Source of the DNA: Clostridium tetanomorphum
Lineage (GTDB): Bacteria > Bacillota > Clostridia > Clostridiales > Clostridiaceae
Direction of reading: 5' to 3'
Length of the DNA: 64,000 nt
Assembly (NCBI RefSeq): GCF_017873215.1
Contig: NZ_JAGGKA010000005.1
Span: 1 to 64,000, forward strand
Shown: positions 1 to 9,165 of the stretch, piece by piece
Layout of the letters: each line of letters starts with the position of its first letter
Numbering within the stretch: position 1 is the stretch's first letter
The notes under the pieces: generated by a model
Told to the model about the DNA's origin: nothing
What the model saw: the letters and a program-made list of their open reading frames with translations, nothing else
Databases searched by the model: none
Position numbers and translations under genes: made by a program

Positions 1-47
1 TCCTTTTTGTTTGAATAACTTAACCTTAAAGAAATATAATTTATTGA

Positions 48-85
48 TTCAAAAAAGTAAAACCGCCATCACTTTCGTGATGACG
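48..85 (-). terminator. Intrinsic terminator after the first histidine kinase gene
   Basis: On the minus strand a CATCAC/GTGATG stem with a GAAA loop (67-82) is followed by GGTTTTACTTTTTTG. It lies about 50 bp downstream of the kinase stop codon and would end the regulator-kinase transcript. Confidence 0.6.
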
Positions 86-134
86 ATTCAATATTTTTAG
101 TTTTTCAGTGGCCTCCCCGTGAACAGAGATTTTT

Positions 135-1058
135 TTAATTCTTTAATGGAAGACAAACAGCAAAAACAGTATACTGATTTGGTTCGCTTTGAACGGTAAT
201 TTTACCATCCATTTTTTCAACCATCTGCTGAACAATAGACAATCCCAATCCACTTCCTTTGTCAGAACGGCCTTTATCGCATTTATACAGTCTTTCAAAA
301 ATATGCTGCAGATCAGTTTTCTCAATCCCGATTCCATTGTCCACTATGCGGATTTCAATTTCCTTTACCTTTTTCGCCATCTCGATTTTGATCCGCGTAG
401 CTTGGCTATGGCTAAGGACATTTTGTACCAAATTGTTGATGATTCGCGCATATCCATCCAAGTCCACTTTTGCAAACAGCGGCTTTTCCGGAATTTCTAT
501 TTCATAATCCAAATGGTTTTCCTCAAAAATGGGTATCCAGTCTTTCAGAATATTTCGTGTCAGCTCCGCAATCTCTACTTGTTCTATGGATAAGGCAAAT
601 TCACTGGAATTTAATTTAAACCAATCAAAAAGAATGTCTATATAATCTTTTAGGTCATGGGCTTTCCGTCTTGCGATTTCCAGATAATCCTCGTGTTCTT
701 TTCCGGCAACAATGCCTCTGTGAATGGCATCCAAATAGCCAATAAGTGTGGTAAGGGGAGTTCGTACATCATGAGAAAGACTGGTCATAAGTTGGCGGTT
801 GCTTTCATCCGCCGCTTTAAGCTGAGAGAGCTGTTCTTCGTAACGATAAACTATTTCATTCATTTTATAGGAAAGGCCAGCGGTCAATTCATTACTTGCG
901 GCGAGGATCTTTCGGTTTCCATTTCCAGACTTAATATCATTCAAGGCATCAGTCATGTCCTTGAGCTGCCGCTTTACATCAATTAGTTTTGCAAAACAGG
1001 TAATACCGAAAAGGAGAGCAAGGCAAAATAATATGCCCAAAGTCACATTGAGAATCAC
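135..1058 (-). CDS. Sensor histidine kinase (OmpR-partner type)
   Basis: A 307-residue membrane histidine kinase expected to autophosphorylate and pass phosphate to the regulator encoded just upstream. One hydrophobic segment (about residues 3-23) is followed directly by a cytoplasmic linker, so there is almost no extracellular domain. The H-box SLSHDVRTPLT has the phospho-acceptor His near residue 96. The N-box (NNLVQN), G1 (DNGIGI) and G2 (GSGLGL) ATP-binding motifs are all present, so the kinase looks intact. The start is GTG with AAGGAGG 8 nt upstream, and the gene begins 3 nt after the regulator stop codon. The short sensor resembles kinases that sense through a partner ABC transporter. 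The transporter next to it (1850-2725) is decayed, so the present input is unknown. Confidence 0.93.
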   Translation of the reverse strand: MILNVTLGILFCLALLFGITCFAKLIDVKRQLKDMTDALNDIKSGNGNRKILAASNELTAGLSYKMNEIVYRYEEQLSQLKAADESNRQLMTSLSHDVRTPLTTLIGYLDAIHRGIVAGKEHEDYLEIARRKAHDLKDYIDILFDWFKLNSSEFALSIEQVEIAELTRNILKDWIPIFEENHLDYEIEIPEKPLFAKVDLDGYARIINNLVQNVLSHSQATRIKIEMAKKVKEIEIRIVDNGIGIEKTDLQHIFERLYKCDKGRSDKGSGLGLSIVQQMVEKMDGKITVQSEPNQYTVFAVCLPLKN

Positions 1059-1061
1059 AGC

Positions 1062-1763
1062 CTACACCTCCTTGTTGAAACGATAACCAATCCCTTTTAC
1101 TGTTTGAATATAAAACGGTGCACCAGGATTAGGTTCGATTTTTTTGCGAAGTCTGCTGATGATTGCCATAATATTGCTGTCATCATAAACATAAATCTCG
1201 CCCCAAACCTCCTCATAAATTTGTTGCTTCGTCAAAATTTTTCCTTGGTTTTTTGCACAGAACAGCAGTATATCAAATTCTTTCGGCGGTAATTCAGATG
1301 TACCGTTTTGCGTGGTTACGCTTCGGCTGTCTAAGTCTATAGTTAGTCCTTGGTAAGTTAGTAGGTGTGAATGACCTCCCACTGAATTGAAACGTGTGTA
1401 CCGACGTATTAGAGAAACTACTCTAGCAATTAATTCTTCCATATCAAAGGGCTTTGTCAGATAGTCATCTGCACCGGAACGAAGTCCACGAATTTTTGAT
1501 GTGCTGTCATTTTTAGAAGTCAGCATAAGGATGGGGACGCTGCTTTGTTTACGTATTTTTTCCATTGTCTTAAAACCGTCCATTCCCGGCATCATCACAT
1601 CTAAAATGATGAGCTGATAATCGTTCTTTTCAATGATGGCTAGTCCATCTACGCCGGAGTAGCAGTTATCTGCATCTATATTTTCAGCCGCCACACTTTG
1701 CTTTATCAAAGCACACAGTTCTTTATCATCATCAATTACTAATATTTTACAATCCAATTTCAC
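1062..1763 (-). CDS. OmpR-family response regulator
   Basis: A 233-residue DNA-binding response regulator and partner of the downstream kinase. The receiver domain (about 1-120) shows the acidic pocket DDD at 11-13, phospho-acceptor Asp at 55 in LDVMMPG, and the conserved Lys in LTKPFD. The C-terminal winged helix (about 135-230) ends in the family signature VKGIGYRF. The annotated start is GTG at 1763, but AGGGGGA abuts it. A TTG two codons later at 1757 has better spacing and may be the real start. The order ABC remnant, regulator, kinase suggests it once controlled the transporter whose relics lie upstream. Confidence 0.93.
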   Translation of the reverse strand: MKLDCKILVIDDDKELCALIKQSVAAENIDADNCYSGVDGLAIIEKNDYQLIILDVMMPGMDGFKTMEKIRKQSSVPILMLTSKNDSTSKIRGLRSGADDYLTKPFDMEELIARVVSLIRRYTRFNSVGGHSHLLTYQGLTIDLDSRSVTTQNGTSELPPKEFDILLFCAKNQGKILTKQQIYEEVWGEIYVYDDSNIMAIISRLRKKIEPNPGAPFYIQTVKGIGYRFNKEV

Positions 1764-1849
1764 TCCCCCTAATTCTCATAGCCTTAACAAAAGTATTTCT
1801 CTTATCAACGACATAGAATTTAAAAACTTAATATTACAACAAGTTAATT

Positions 1850-2725
1850 TTACTTTATATCTTTAGATAGTGCAAGTTTGAAATGTGAATAACAATGGGT
1901 ATATGTCAATATCTTAGACACAAAAAGAATAGCACTTATACTGATATAGATGATATCAATGCTAAGAATTTCACCCCCACGAACCAATTCCACTGGATCA
2001 TAAAAACCGTGAATTAATAGCTTTTTGAAAATCTCTACATCTGCTGAAATACCACCTAACATATTCATAATTAAAAATGCTATTGGAATACCTGCGCCAA
2101 AACCAAGCGATAACTTTGTTTCATTGAAAAAATAAGAGAAGAAAAAGCTAATCATCATTACAACCATATTAACAAGCATTGTAGTAAGGTTTAGAATGAA
2201 AAATGCACCAGTGTTAGGAAACATAACTGTACAGTTCATAAAGCCAGCTTGCAAGATAACCTGTAAGGTCTGTAACCACATTTGAAAAATCCATAGCTTT
2301 CATGAGGTCTTCTGGAAGTAACTTCAACATTGATGTTAAAGCTTCCATTTCATTGGGGTCATACATTGAAATTATTATGGTCATATACATAATTAAGGAT
2401 GGTAAACCGTGCAGCTGTCTTAATGAAACGATCAACATTTTCACCTGTTACAAAAACCTCAATGGTGTCTCCAGATGTAGAGTACACCTCAAAGCTTTCC
2501 TCTTTAAGCACCTTTGAAGCATAAGCAATATGGTCAGGTCTGATGGATGATAAAGCCTTTTCGTTGAGAATTTTTAAGAGTTTGTACATCAGAATGCTTA
2601 ATGATTAGTACATTATCACAGGTTCTTTCGACTTCTTCAAATATGTGGCTGGACATCAAAATAGTTTTGCCTTTAGCTTTTTCCCTTAATATAGGATCAA
2701 CAAATCTATTTTGCATAATAATCAC
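1850..2725 (-). pseudogene. Decayed ABC transporter (ATPase C-terminus plus permease)
   Basis: Four short overlapping reading frames in different phases together read as a broken ABC exporter. Residues from 2725 to about 2590 match an ATPase from just after Walker B (MQNRFVD) through the H-loop segment (ILMSSHIFEEVERTCD). A frameshift leads into the ATPase C-terminal region (ends near 2400), then further shifts lead into a hydrophobic ABC-2 type permease (about 2444-1850) with three or four membrane segments. Walker A and the signature motif are missing, as is any start codon for the ATPase. It lies directly upstream of the regulator and kinase and is probably their former partner. Function is lost. 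Confidence 0.75.
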
Positions 2726-2944
2726 ACTAACCCCAAAACTCTTTGCTTTCCGATAACTTTATATATATGCTTAGTTTTAATCTAATTCTATGTTTTTTAT
2801 ACAAAATTATTCATCCTGCCTGACTTTCCACTTCTACCCAAATCAATAAAGCTGCTTATTCTATTATTTTTTACCAAAATACTATAGACATCTTTAAAAA
2901 TATTGGGATAGATTATGTGTATAATCTATCTATTTTCAACAACA
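2726..2944. other. Intergenic gap, nothing recognised
   Basis: A/T-rich stretch between the ABC relic and the AAA ATPase gene. The missing ATPase N-terminus is not here in any frame, so it was deleted rather than frameshifted. Confidence 0.5.
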
Positions 2945-3799
2945 TCAAAACTCGTTTTCATATCTTTTGAAAAATTCATAATATGTACGCACATTTTCTA
3001 ATTTCGTCCACTTTTTCACATCAACTGGATTTTCATCAAGATCATATATCTTTGCTCCATGCATAGCAAGCAGAAACGGCGAATGTGTTGATATAATAAA
3101 TTGACAGCCTAAAAATCGTGCAGAGTCCTCAATAAATTTCATTAATTCCATCTGACGTTTGGGAGAAAGACTATTTTCAGGCTCATCCAATATATACAGC
3201 CCATTTTCACCAATTTTTTCAATAAAATATCGGAATGCACTTTCCCCATTTGAATATTCCCGTACATTATCCATCAATTCATTTCTCACAAATCGTGACT
3301 GGGTTTTACTTCTATCAGTATTCACTTTTTTTAGTTGCTCGTAATCTGCTATAGACTTCATTTGGAAATGAGAATATTTCACATCTAAATATTCTTCAAA
3401 AATTTTTTCCCGTTTTTGATCAATTCCTTCGTTGAAGTTACGGATATTCAACATATAATCAAATACATCATCACTTGTTATAATTCTGCTATTTTTAGGG
3501 ATGTCATTTTCAAACTGCATCTCACACATATTGACATAGTCGCAATAGAAATTAGATTTATTATAAATAGAATCTCGATTGATTCCTGTTTTTTCTGCTA
3601 TCACATTTAACGCTGTTGATTTTCCTGAACCATTTCCACCATATAAAATCGTAATTGGTTCAAAATCAATTCTTTCAAAACCATGTCTTGATAATACCTT
3701 AAATGGATAAAACGAGTCATAGCATGTCCTTTTTACCTCTATTAGAAAGTCAAATTCCATATCATCATTTGGAAATTTAAAAGCATTTAAATAAACCAT
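2945..3799 (-). CDS. AAA-type ATPase (AAA_21/OLD-like, stand-alone)
   Basis: A 284-residue soluble P-loop ATPase. Walker A is YGGNGSGKST in the N-terminal quarter and Walker B is LYILDEPENSLSP in the C-terminal third, followed by a switch His in ISTHSPF. This is the architecture of ABC-like AAA ATPases of the SMC/OLD superfamily, without the long coiled coil of SMC or the TOPRIM domain of OLD. The start at 3799 is chosen because AAGGAAG lies 6 nt upstream; a longer in-frame GTG start at 3817 lacks a good ribosome site. No partner nuclease or toxin gene adjoins it. Similar stand-alone ATPases occur in defence islands and in the chromosome at large, so the role is undetermined. Confidence 0.8.
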   Translation of the reverse strand: MVYLNAFKFPNDDMEFDFLIEVKRTCYDSFYPFKVLSRHGFERIDFEPITILYGGNGSGKSTALNVIAEKTGINRDSIYNKSNFYCDYVNMCEMQFENDIPKNSRIITSDDVFDYMLNIRNFNEGIDQKREKIFEEYLDVKYSHFQMKSIADYEQLKKVNTDRSKTQSRFVRNELMDNVREYSNGESAFRYFIEKIGENGLYILDEPENSLSPKRQMELMKFIEDSARFLGCQFIISTHSPFLLAMHGAKIYDLDENPVDVKKWTKLENVRTYYEFFKRYENEF

Positions 3800-3817
3800 T
3801 ATCATCTTCCTTATCAC

Positions 3818-4149
3818 AACATTATATACATATCATATTTCGTTGCCTATATGTATATATTACCCAGACTATTTTACATTATTTAAAAGATAAATACAAT
3901 TTTAAAGCGTTCTTCTAACTAGTATAAAAGATTCCCGTAAAAAATAAAAGTCTGACCCGTGAATAAGTGGTAGAAATATAATCTTGCTTGAAATCTGTTT
4001 TTTCTTTCACAGAAGTTTCCTCCTTTGTATGCCATTCTATTATATTATTCATATACCAAGTTGCCATATGAATAATAACTACAACAAATTAAAATCCCGA
4101 TTTTTTTAAAATTCGGGATTTTAATCAAATTATCTAACTGTAAATGGCA
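3818..4149. other. Intergenic region with the ohyA terminator
   Basis: A 330-bp A/T-rich gap. Apart from the terminator at 4088-4125 and the likely promoter region of the ATPase gene, no coding or RNA signal is recognised. Confidence 0.5.
4088..4125 (-). terminator. Terminator of the oleate hydratase gene
   Basis: Perfect 13-bp inverted repeat (ATTAAAATCCCGA and its complement) with a 12-nt A/T-rich loop, 25 bp downstream of the ohyA stop codon. It is near symmetrical in U content and could work in both directions. Confidence 0.8.
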
Positions 4150-5943
4150 TTAAATAATTCCATATTCTTTTAATAACTTTTCAATGTCTGTTCCTGCTAC
4201 TTGTTTTAAAATTTTACGTTTAGCCATTGGTGGTAAATCAAGTTCTGGTTTTTCTCCATCTAATAAACATACACCTGCATTTAATAAATAACGGATATCA
4301 TATCTTGAAGAAAATACCTCAGGAACTCCTTTTTCAACTCCGGTTAAAACATATACTGCTTCCATAGCTGTACGTCCTGAATATTCTATAGTAAATACAG
4401 TATCACGGCCTGGATCATCTAATGTTTCAGCAAATTGTCCAAGGAAAGCAAAGTTTACAGCATTCTTTGGTACAACATATGGACGATCTCCAGCTGCACG
4501 AGGCATAAATTGAGAGGTTATAAATGGCATCATAACAGGAACTGCGCTACATGATCCTGCTAATTCTTCAATTTTATCTGTAGGAACACCTATATGATAT
4601 AACCATTCTTTTGTAATTTCCTTACCAGTACAATCTCTCATAGGTTTTTTAATATAATCTCCAGGAACATCAGAGAATAAACCATATACCCAAACTAGAA
4701 CATCTTTTTCTGGTTGTCCATAATATTGTTCTTGACGGTTTATTGTCCAACTCATCAACCATGAAGAGTCAAGAGCTGTAACTATTCCGCCTGTTACAGT
4801 ATGTCCGCCATATGGTGAACGTTTTGTGATCTTTTCAATGTACTCAGGAACACGTTCATCATGACAAGTTACTGTACAAGATTCCCAATTAGATTTTTCT
4901 GTATCTGTACAGAATTTATCTGGTTTTCCAAATTCATCTGATTGAGCTGCTATGTTCCTCCATAACTTCCAGCACCCTTTTGGTTCTCTATTAAATGGTG
5001 CAGGAGTGTTGTCATCACCATATCCTGAACCTTCAGTCATGGAACCATTAGTGATAAATACTAAGTCGTTTTCTGTTAAATCAATAGAGATATTCTTTCC
5101 AGCTTTGTCTGTTGCAACTATTCTCTTTGCAACCTTTTTAGCATCTGAAATTGAGAACTCAACGTTATCAACAGTAACTCCATATTCAAATTTAGCACCA
5201 TGATCTTCTAAATATTTAATCATAGGTTTTACAAATGAAGTGTATTGATCATGTCTTGAAAATTGTAAAGCAGAAAGATTTGGAAGTCCTCCAACATGGT
5301 GGATGAAACGATTCATATATAATTTCATCTCTAAAGCACTATGCCAATTTTCAAAAGCAAACATTGTTCTCCAATATGTCCAGAAATCAGTGTTTAAAAG
5401 TTCTTCAGAAAGAACATCTTCAATAGATTTATCTTCAAGTTCTTCATCTGTTATATTTACAAAAGCAGCTAATTCTTTTGCCAAGTCTTGACCCAAATTG
5501 AATTTTCCATTGTCATAACGCTCACCTTGGTTTTTAGTAATACGACAATTGCTAAAATTTGGATCATCGTAGTTTGTATAATAAAAATGATCTAAAACAG
5601 TCATATTAGGATCTTCTGTAGATGGTAATGAACTAAATAAGCTCCATAAAACCTCAAAATGGTGACCCATTTCACGTCCACCACGTGCTACATAATCCAT
5701 ATTTTGACGAACCTCTCCGTCCAAAGATCCACCAGGAATGTCTAATTGTTCTAAGAAGGTAATTTTGCTGCCATCCATGTGAGCATCACGAATTAAAAAA
5801 CAACCAGCAGCTAAAGCTGCAATTCCAGTACCGATTAAATAAGCTTTTTTATCTTCAATTCCTTTAGGTTTTCTTGCATTTACTAAAGCATGATAACTTC
5901 CATTTGTAAGAGTAAGTCTATCATCATGTGTTTTTAATTTCAT
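4150..5943 (-). CDS. ohyA: Oleate hydratase (myosin-cross-reactive antigen family)
   Basis: A 597-residue FAD-dependent fatty acid hydratase that adds water across the cis-9 double bond of oleate and related unsaturated acids, giving 10-hydroxy fatty acids. The N-terminal Rossmann motif is AYLIGTGIAALAAG (about 35-48), with the acidic end of the second strand in FLEQLD. The family hallmark RGGREMGHHFE follows near residue 90. Length and collinearity match the MCRA family over its whole extent. A good Shine-Dalgarno (AAGGAGTG) precedes the ATG. In Gram-positives the enzyme detoxifies host unsaturated fatty acids. The tetR gene lies 251 bp upstream on the same strand and is the obvious candidate regulator, and a lipase gene precedes that. 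Confidence 0.95.
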   Translation of the reverse strand: MKLKTHDDRLTLTNGSYHALVNARKPKGIEDKKAYLIGTGIAALAAGCFLIRDAHMDGSKITFLEQLDIPGGSLDGEVRQNMDYVARGGREMGHHFEVLWSLFSSLPSTEDPNMTVLDHFYYTNYDDPNFSNCRITKNQGERYDNGKFNLGQDLAKELAAFVNITDEELEDKSIEDVLSEELLNTDFWTYWRTMFAFENWHSALEMKLYMNRFIHHVGGLPNLSALQFSRHDQYTSFVKPMIKYLEDHGAKFEYGVTVDNVEFSISDAKKVAKRIVATDKAGKNISIDLTENDLVFITNGSMTEGSGYGDDNTPAPFNREPKGCWKLWRNIAAQSDEFGKPDKFCTDTEKSNWESCTVTCHDERVPEYIEKITKRSPYGGHTVTGGIVTALDSSWLMSWTINRQEQYYGQPEKDVLVWVYGLFSDVPGDYIKKPMRDCTGKEITKEWLYHIGVPTDKIEELAGSCSAVPVMMPFITSQFMPRAAGDRPYVVPKNAVNFAFLGQFAETLDDPGRDTVFTIEYSGRTAMEAVYVLTGVEKGVPEVFSSRYDIRYLLNAGVCLLDGEKPELDLPPMAKRKILKQVAGTDIEKLLKEYGII

Positions 5944-6083
5944 TATTATCTCACTCCTTCTTAATTTTTTAATAGTTTTCCAAATACTATCATTATATTT
6001 AGAGTTCTTCTATAATTTTGTGGATACTTATTACCTATAAGATCTCTATAAATCTATAATATAGTTTTTTTGTGTCTTTTTCA

Positions 6084-6138
6084 TTAGATAAACAAACTGC
6101 GGTGTTCGAAATTTGAACACCGCAGTTTATTTATCTAA
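6084..6138. repeat. Large inverted repeat between tetR and ohyA
   Basis: Arms of 24 bp (6084-6107 and 6115-6138) with one mismatch and a 7-nt loop. It lies downstream of the tetR stop codon (6195) and upstream of ohyA (5943). The plus-strand copy is followed by a T5 run, the minus-strand copy by A-rich sequence, so it is not a textbook terminator for tetR. It may insulate the two genes, act as an attenuator, or be a small palindromic repeat unit. Confidence 0.7.
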
Positions 6139-6194
6139 TTTTTAGACATTTATATCAAAATGTCTGGTAAAAAGGAATCTCCTATTGCTTTTTA

Positions 6195-6764
6195 TTAGAC
6201 ATTATTTAAATCAGCACTTCGCTTAAGGGACAATTCGATGTTTCCATCGAAAAGCTGTCCAATTCGTCTAACAATAGTATCAGGATCCTCCTTCATTCCG
6301 GCAGCAACCCAGCGTAGTACCATTTCAGTGAGGGCACACTGATAAAAGGAAGCAATCAATTTTCTATCTTCCAAAGAAGCTGAGATACCATCGCTTACTT
6401 TTTCAATATACCGAATCATCACATTTCCTGATACATTGTATATATAGTTCACTAGTCCTTCTCTCTGCATGGAATTATATACATGATAAATAGCTGTTTT
6501 GTTTTCTAAAGCAAATCTAGCAGCTACAATAAAACTCTCCTCCCAGGAAAGTGTATCATTATATTCATCAATTACTGTCTGAAGTTCTGTTTGGAATATC
6601 TCTGACAAAAGTGCATATATGTCTGTGTAGTAATAATAAAAAGTATTTCTATTTATCTCACATGCTGTAGCAATATCCTTAACTGTGATCTTGTTAAGTG
6701 GACGCTCATTCAGCATCTTTATAAATACCTCACGAATCATTTTTCTGGTATATTGCTGAGCCAA
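6195..6764 (-). CDS. TetR/AcrR-family transcriptional regulator
   Basis: A 189-residue regulator. The N-terminal 55 residues form a TetR helix-turn-helix (KITVKDIATACEINRNTFYYYY), the rest an all-helical ligand domain typical of the DhaS-like subgroup. The start codon is TTG at 6764, 7 nt after AAGGGGG. The gene stands between a secreted lipase gene (stop 64 bp upstream) and oleate hydratase, all on the minus strand. Control of ohyA in response to free fatty acids is a reasonable inference. No operator is proven: the big palindrome at 6084-6138 has arms longer than usual TetR sites. Confidence 0.9.
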   Translation of the reverse strand: MAQQYTRKMIREVFIKMLNERPLNKITVKDIATACEINRNTFYYYYTDIYALLSEIFQTELQTVIDEYNDTLSWEESFIVAARFALENKTAIYHVYNSMQREGLVNYIYNVSGNVMIRYIEKVSDGISASLEDRKLIASFYQCALTEMVLRWVAAGMKEDPDTIVRRIGQLFDGNIELSLKRSADLNNV

Positions 6765-6828
6765 ACTGCCACCCCCTTAATGCTTTATCTATATTCAAAA
6801 TTATAACATAGGGTAGGTTATTTTTAAA

Positions 6829-8118
6829 TTATTCAGTAGGAAGTTTTGAAAGCATTTCTGCCACATTAAAATACATCTGTTCAATTCCGTTTCGATCATA
6901 TTTCATTCCACAAACCTCAATATGATCTGTATTATCCAATTCACCAAGATAATTCCATATACCCTTTACAGCAGTTCCTCTATAATCAACTATTTGATCT
7001 GGTGAACCGACCTTAGGGCTTATGGCTGATATCACACTCACAACTCCGTCATTTCTCCACCAGCTTTTATCTATAGGAACTTCACCGCTCTTATTGTTTG
7101 TATACATGCCCATAAATATCGAACTTTTTACAAGAATCGGATTCATATTTTTATTTGGCACCTGAAAATGAGTCAATTTATCTTCATGAGTATTTACACA
7201 TGCAATTGAGAAATAATTGATATCACTTTGTGCCTTAACATAGGAATTAAATTCCTGAGCTCCTTCCGGTGATAAATCCCAAACACTTAAATCCTTAGTT
7301 TCTTTCCAGATTTCACTGTTAATTACTTTATTGCTATAGTCTAAATAGGATTCGCCAGGATTTCTTCTAAGTCCCCACTGATCTAATTGGAAATCGTAAT
7401 TTAGGTTACCCAAATTAACATTTCTGCCTTTTATTGCAGCAATAGCTGCAACAAATTGATGTGTGAGAGGCTCAATATTACATTTTATATGTGCTTCCTG
7501 ACTTCCATCATGTGGAGTAGCAATAGATGTAATACTGGACACCCATGATTTACCCCCAGTAAAAAGAGGATTGATACTTCCGTCTGTAGTAAATGCTAAT
7601 TCATCAGGATCTCCATTTTCTAAAAGCTGTGCAAATAGACGAATTGTCTGTCCTCCCATACTGTGTCCAATTAAATGAATTTTCTTAATATTACTAGATG
7701 AATCTTCTGTTCCAATTTGTTTGTAAACGCCTGGATAACTCCGTCCGTATCTTGCATGTCCATATTTTTTAGAATGTACTTCACCGTAATCAACTATGCC
7801 ACCTACAATATATGTATACAGCTCACATGCTCTATCCCAGTTACTTGAAACAGGTCCGATAGATGGAGAATATACAGTATAACCCTTCTCGGTAAGCTTT
7901 TGAGTCAGACTTTCTTGACCTCCCCAGTAATAAAGACCGGCTACTTCATTGCTTCCCCAACCAAAGCATCCATGTACCATAACTATAGGATAATCATTTC
8001 CAACTACCATAGCATCACTATTATCAGCAGCTTTTACAGTAGAAATTGAAGTGAAACCAAAAACTGTACAAATAATAAGTATAGATACCATAATCCTTTT
8101 AAAATAAGATGTTTTCAT
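6829..8118 (-). CDS. Secreted triacylglycerol lipase
   Basis: A 429-residue secreted lipase. An N-terminal signal peptide (basic MKTSYFKR, hydrophobic core, cleavage near VKA-AD at about residue 30) is followed by the oxyanion region IVMVHGCFGWG and the nucleophile elbow LIGHSMGGQ, with Ser in GxSxG. A late DGVVSVISA and the C-terminal His (ELDNTDHIEV) supply the probable Asp and His of the triad. This layout matches the staphylococcal/Geobacillus lipase class (family I.5-like) known in several clostridia. The start at 8118 is chosen because AGGAG lies 7 nt upstream; the two in-frame ATGs at 8136 and 8124 lie before or within 1 nt of that site. Released fatty acids would be substrates or toxic ligands for the neighbouring ohyA/tetR pair. 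Confidence 0.93.
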   Translation of the reverse strand: MKTSYFKRIMVSILIICTVFGFTSISTVKAADNSDAMVVGNDYPIVMVHGCFGWGSNEVAGLYYWGGQESLTQKLTEKGYTVYSPSIGPVSSNWDRACELYTYIVGGIVDYGEVHSKKYGHARYGRSYPGVYKQIGTEDSSSNIKKIHLIGHSMGGQTIRLFAQLLENGDPDELAFTTDGSINPLFTGGKSWVSSITSIATPHDGSQEAHIKCNIEPLTHQFVAAIAAIKGRNVNLGNLNYDFQLDQWGLRRNPGESYLDYSNKVINSEIWKETKDLSVWDLSPEGAQEFNSYVKAQSDINYFSIACVNTHEDKLTHFQVPNKNMNPILVKSSIFMGMYTNNKSGEVPIDKSWWRNDGVVSVISAISPKVGSPDQIVDYRGTAVKGIWNYLGELDNTDHIEVCGMKYDRNGIEQMYFNVAEMLSKLPTE

Positions 8119-8136
8119 ACCCATGCTCCTTTGCAT

Positions 8137-8480
8137 TATAAATTCTCTAGTCAGCAGCCAGGCTATAGAACTTATTTTATTTTGTTTAAGCTAATAGTAA
8201 CTTTCAATCGGAGTATCCTAATGTTAATTATTCTTAACAGGATATTAGAGAAGATTGGTTCGTTTATTCTTTGCAGAACATTAATTCTATTACTGTGAAA
8301 GCTTGTCCCACTGACTTAAGTATCACATGCTGCTTACTCAGATATTTCATATCTAATGGTAGCCCACATTAAGGCATTTTCATTGGATAAAAGCTGATTA
8401 TATGAGGCTTTAGTCAGTATTTTGCTCAGGATATTCCTTTTCTTACTCCTCCATCTTTTCTATAGAAAGGTAGTGATATC
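8137..8480. other. Lipase upstream region
   Basis: About 340 bp without an open frame. A bulged hairpin at about 8216-8245 (ATCCT...GTTAA / TTAAC...AGGAT) is visible. The lipase promoter must lie here, but no clear -35/-10 pair is picked out with confidence. Confidence 0.4.
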
Positions 8481-8763
8481 ATGAAGAAATCAGATAACTT
8501 ATCTACCTTACCTATGTGCGTTGATGTTTCTGCCCGTGAGAATGTTGTCTGAGTTTTAAACTGTGAACAGGAAAAACTTCTTTAATTTGATGTCGCCAAT
8601 ACTCAATTTGACGGTGATGAAATTACTGATAAACTTTCCGTCTTTCTGTTCCACAACATTAAAATTCACCTCCTTTTAACTAGCTTTCTTTCTGATAGTA
8701 CTTTATTAGCTCCATATAATACTTATATTTATTACCTAAATCACCAAATGACTGTTAACTACT
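8481..8763 (+). pseudogene. IS110-like transposase N-terminal remnant
   Basis: Reading from ATG 8481 gives a frame interrupted by TGA and TAA, with the pattern VDVSAREN-VV...VLNCEQEKL...FDVANTQFDGDEI. This resembles the start of IS110-family DEDD transposases (GIDVSK-x-VVCVLD...). Two in-frame stops and loss of similarity after about residue 60 show decay. Identification rests on a short motif and is tentative. Confidence 0.4.
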
Positions 8764-9165
8764 AAAAATCATTTATCTGCATAGGAAAAAATAGACTATA
8801 ATTTTGCTAATTGATGATTTTGCTTGTGCAGGCTGTAATTATGTGCAAGTTATGATGTGGTTTAAAGTATTTTATTAATGGAGTTAATGTTTTCGTTATA
8901 GCATACTGTTATATTACAGTCAATGTTATGAAGTGACTATAGTAAGCCTAAAATTCCAAATAACTTACAAAATCTTCCTCTCTTTAATCATTACATAATT
9001 TTCCCATTTTTCAAAAAAGGAAAGCCTCTATCTTTTCCGCTGGGAACGATAGATTTAATTCAGCCATACAGCCATGATAAGAACTTTTCTTTCTCATCAA
9101 GGTTTGTAGAAGCTTGTGTATTGCACAACTAGTAGAGCAGTTGTAAGAATAAACTTCCAATGTAC
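8764..9165. other. Intergenic region, nothing firm recognised
   Basis: About 400 bp of A/T-rich sequence. A short ACAACT/AGTTGT hairpin near 9126-9145 follows the 199-residue gene on the minus strand but lacks a T run. No coding signal seen. Confidence 0.4.

Noticed and set aside
6084-6138. Palindrome as a TetR operator
   Set aside because: Arms of 24 bp are far longer than usual TetR half-sites and it lies nearer the tetR 3' end than an expected ohyA core promoter. Kept only as a repeat.
9126-9145. ACAACT/AGTTGT hairpin as a terminator for the 199-residue gene
   Set aside because: No T run follows on the relevant strand and the stem is only six base pairs.
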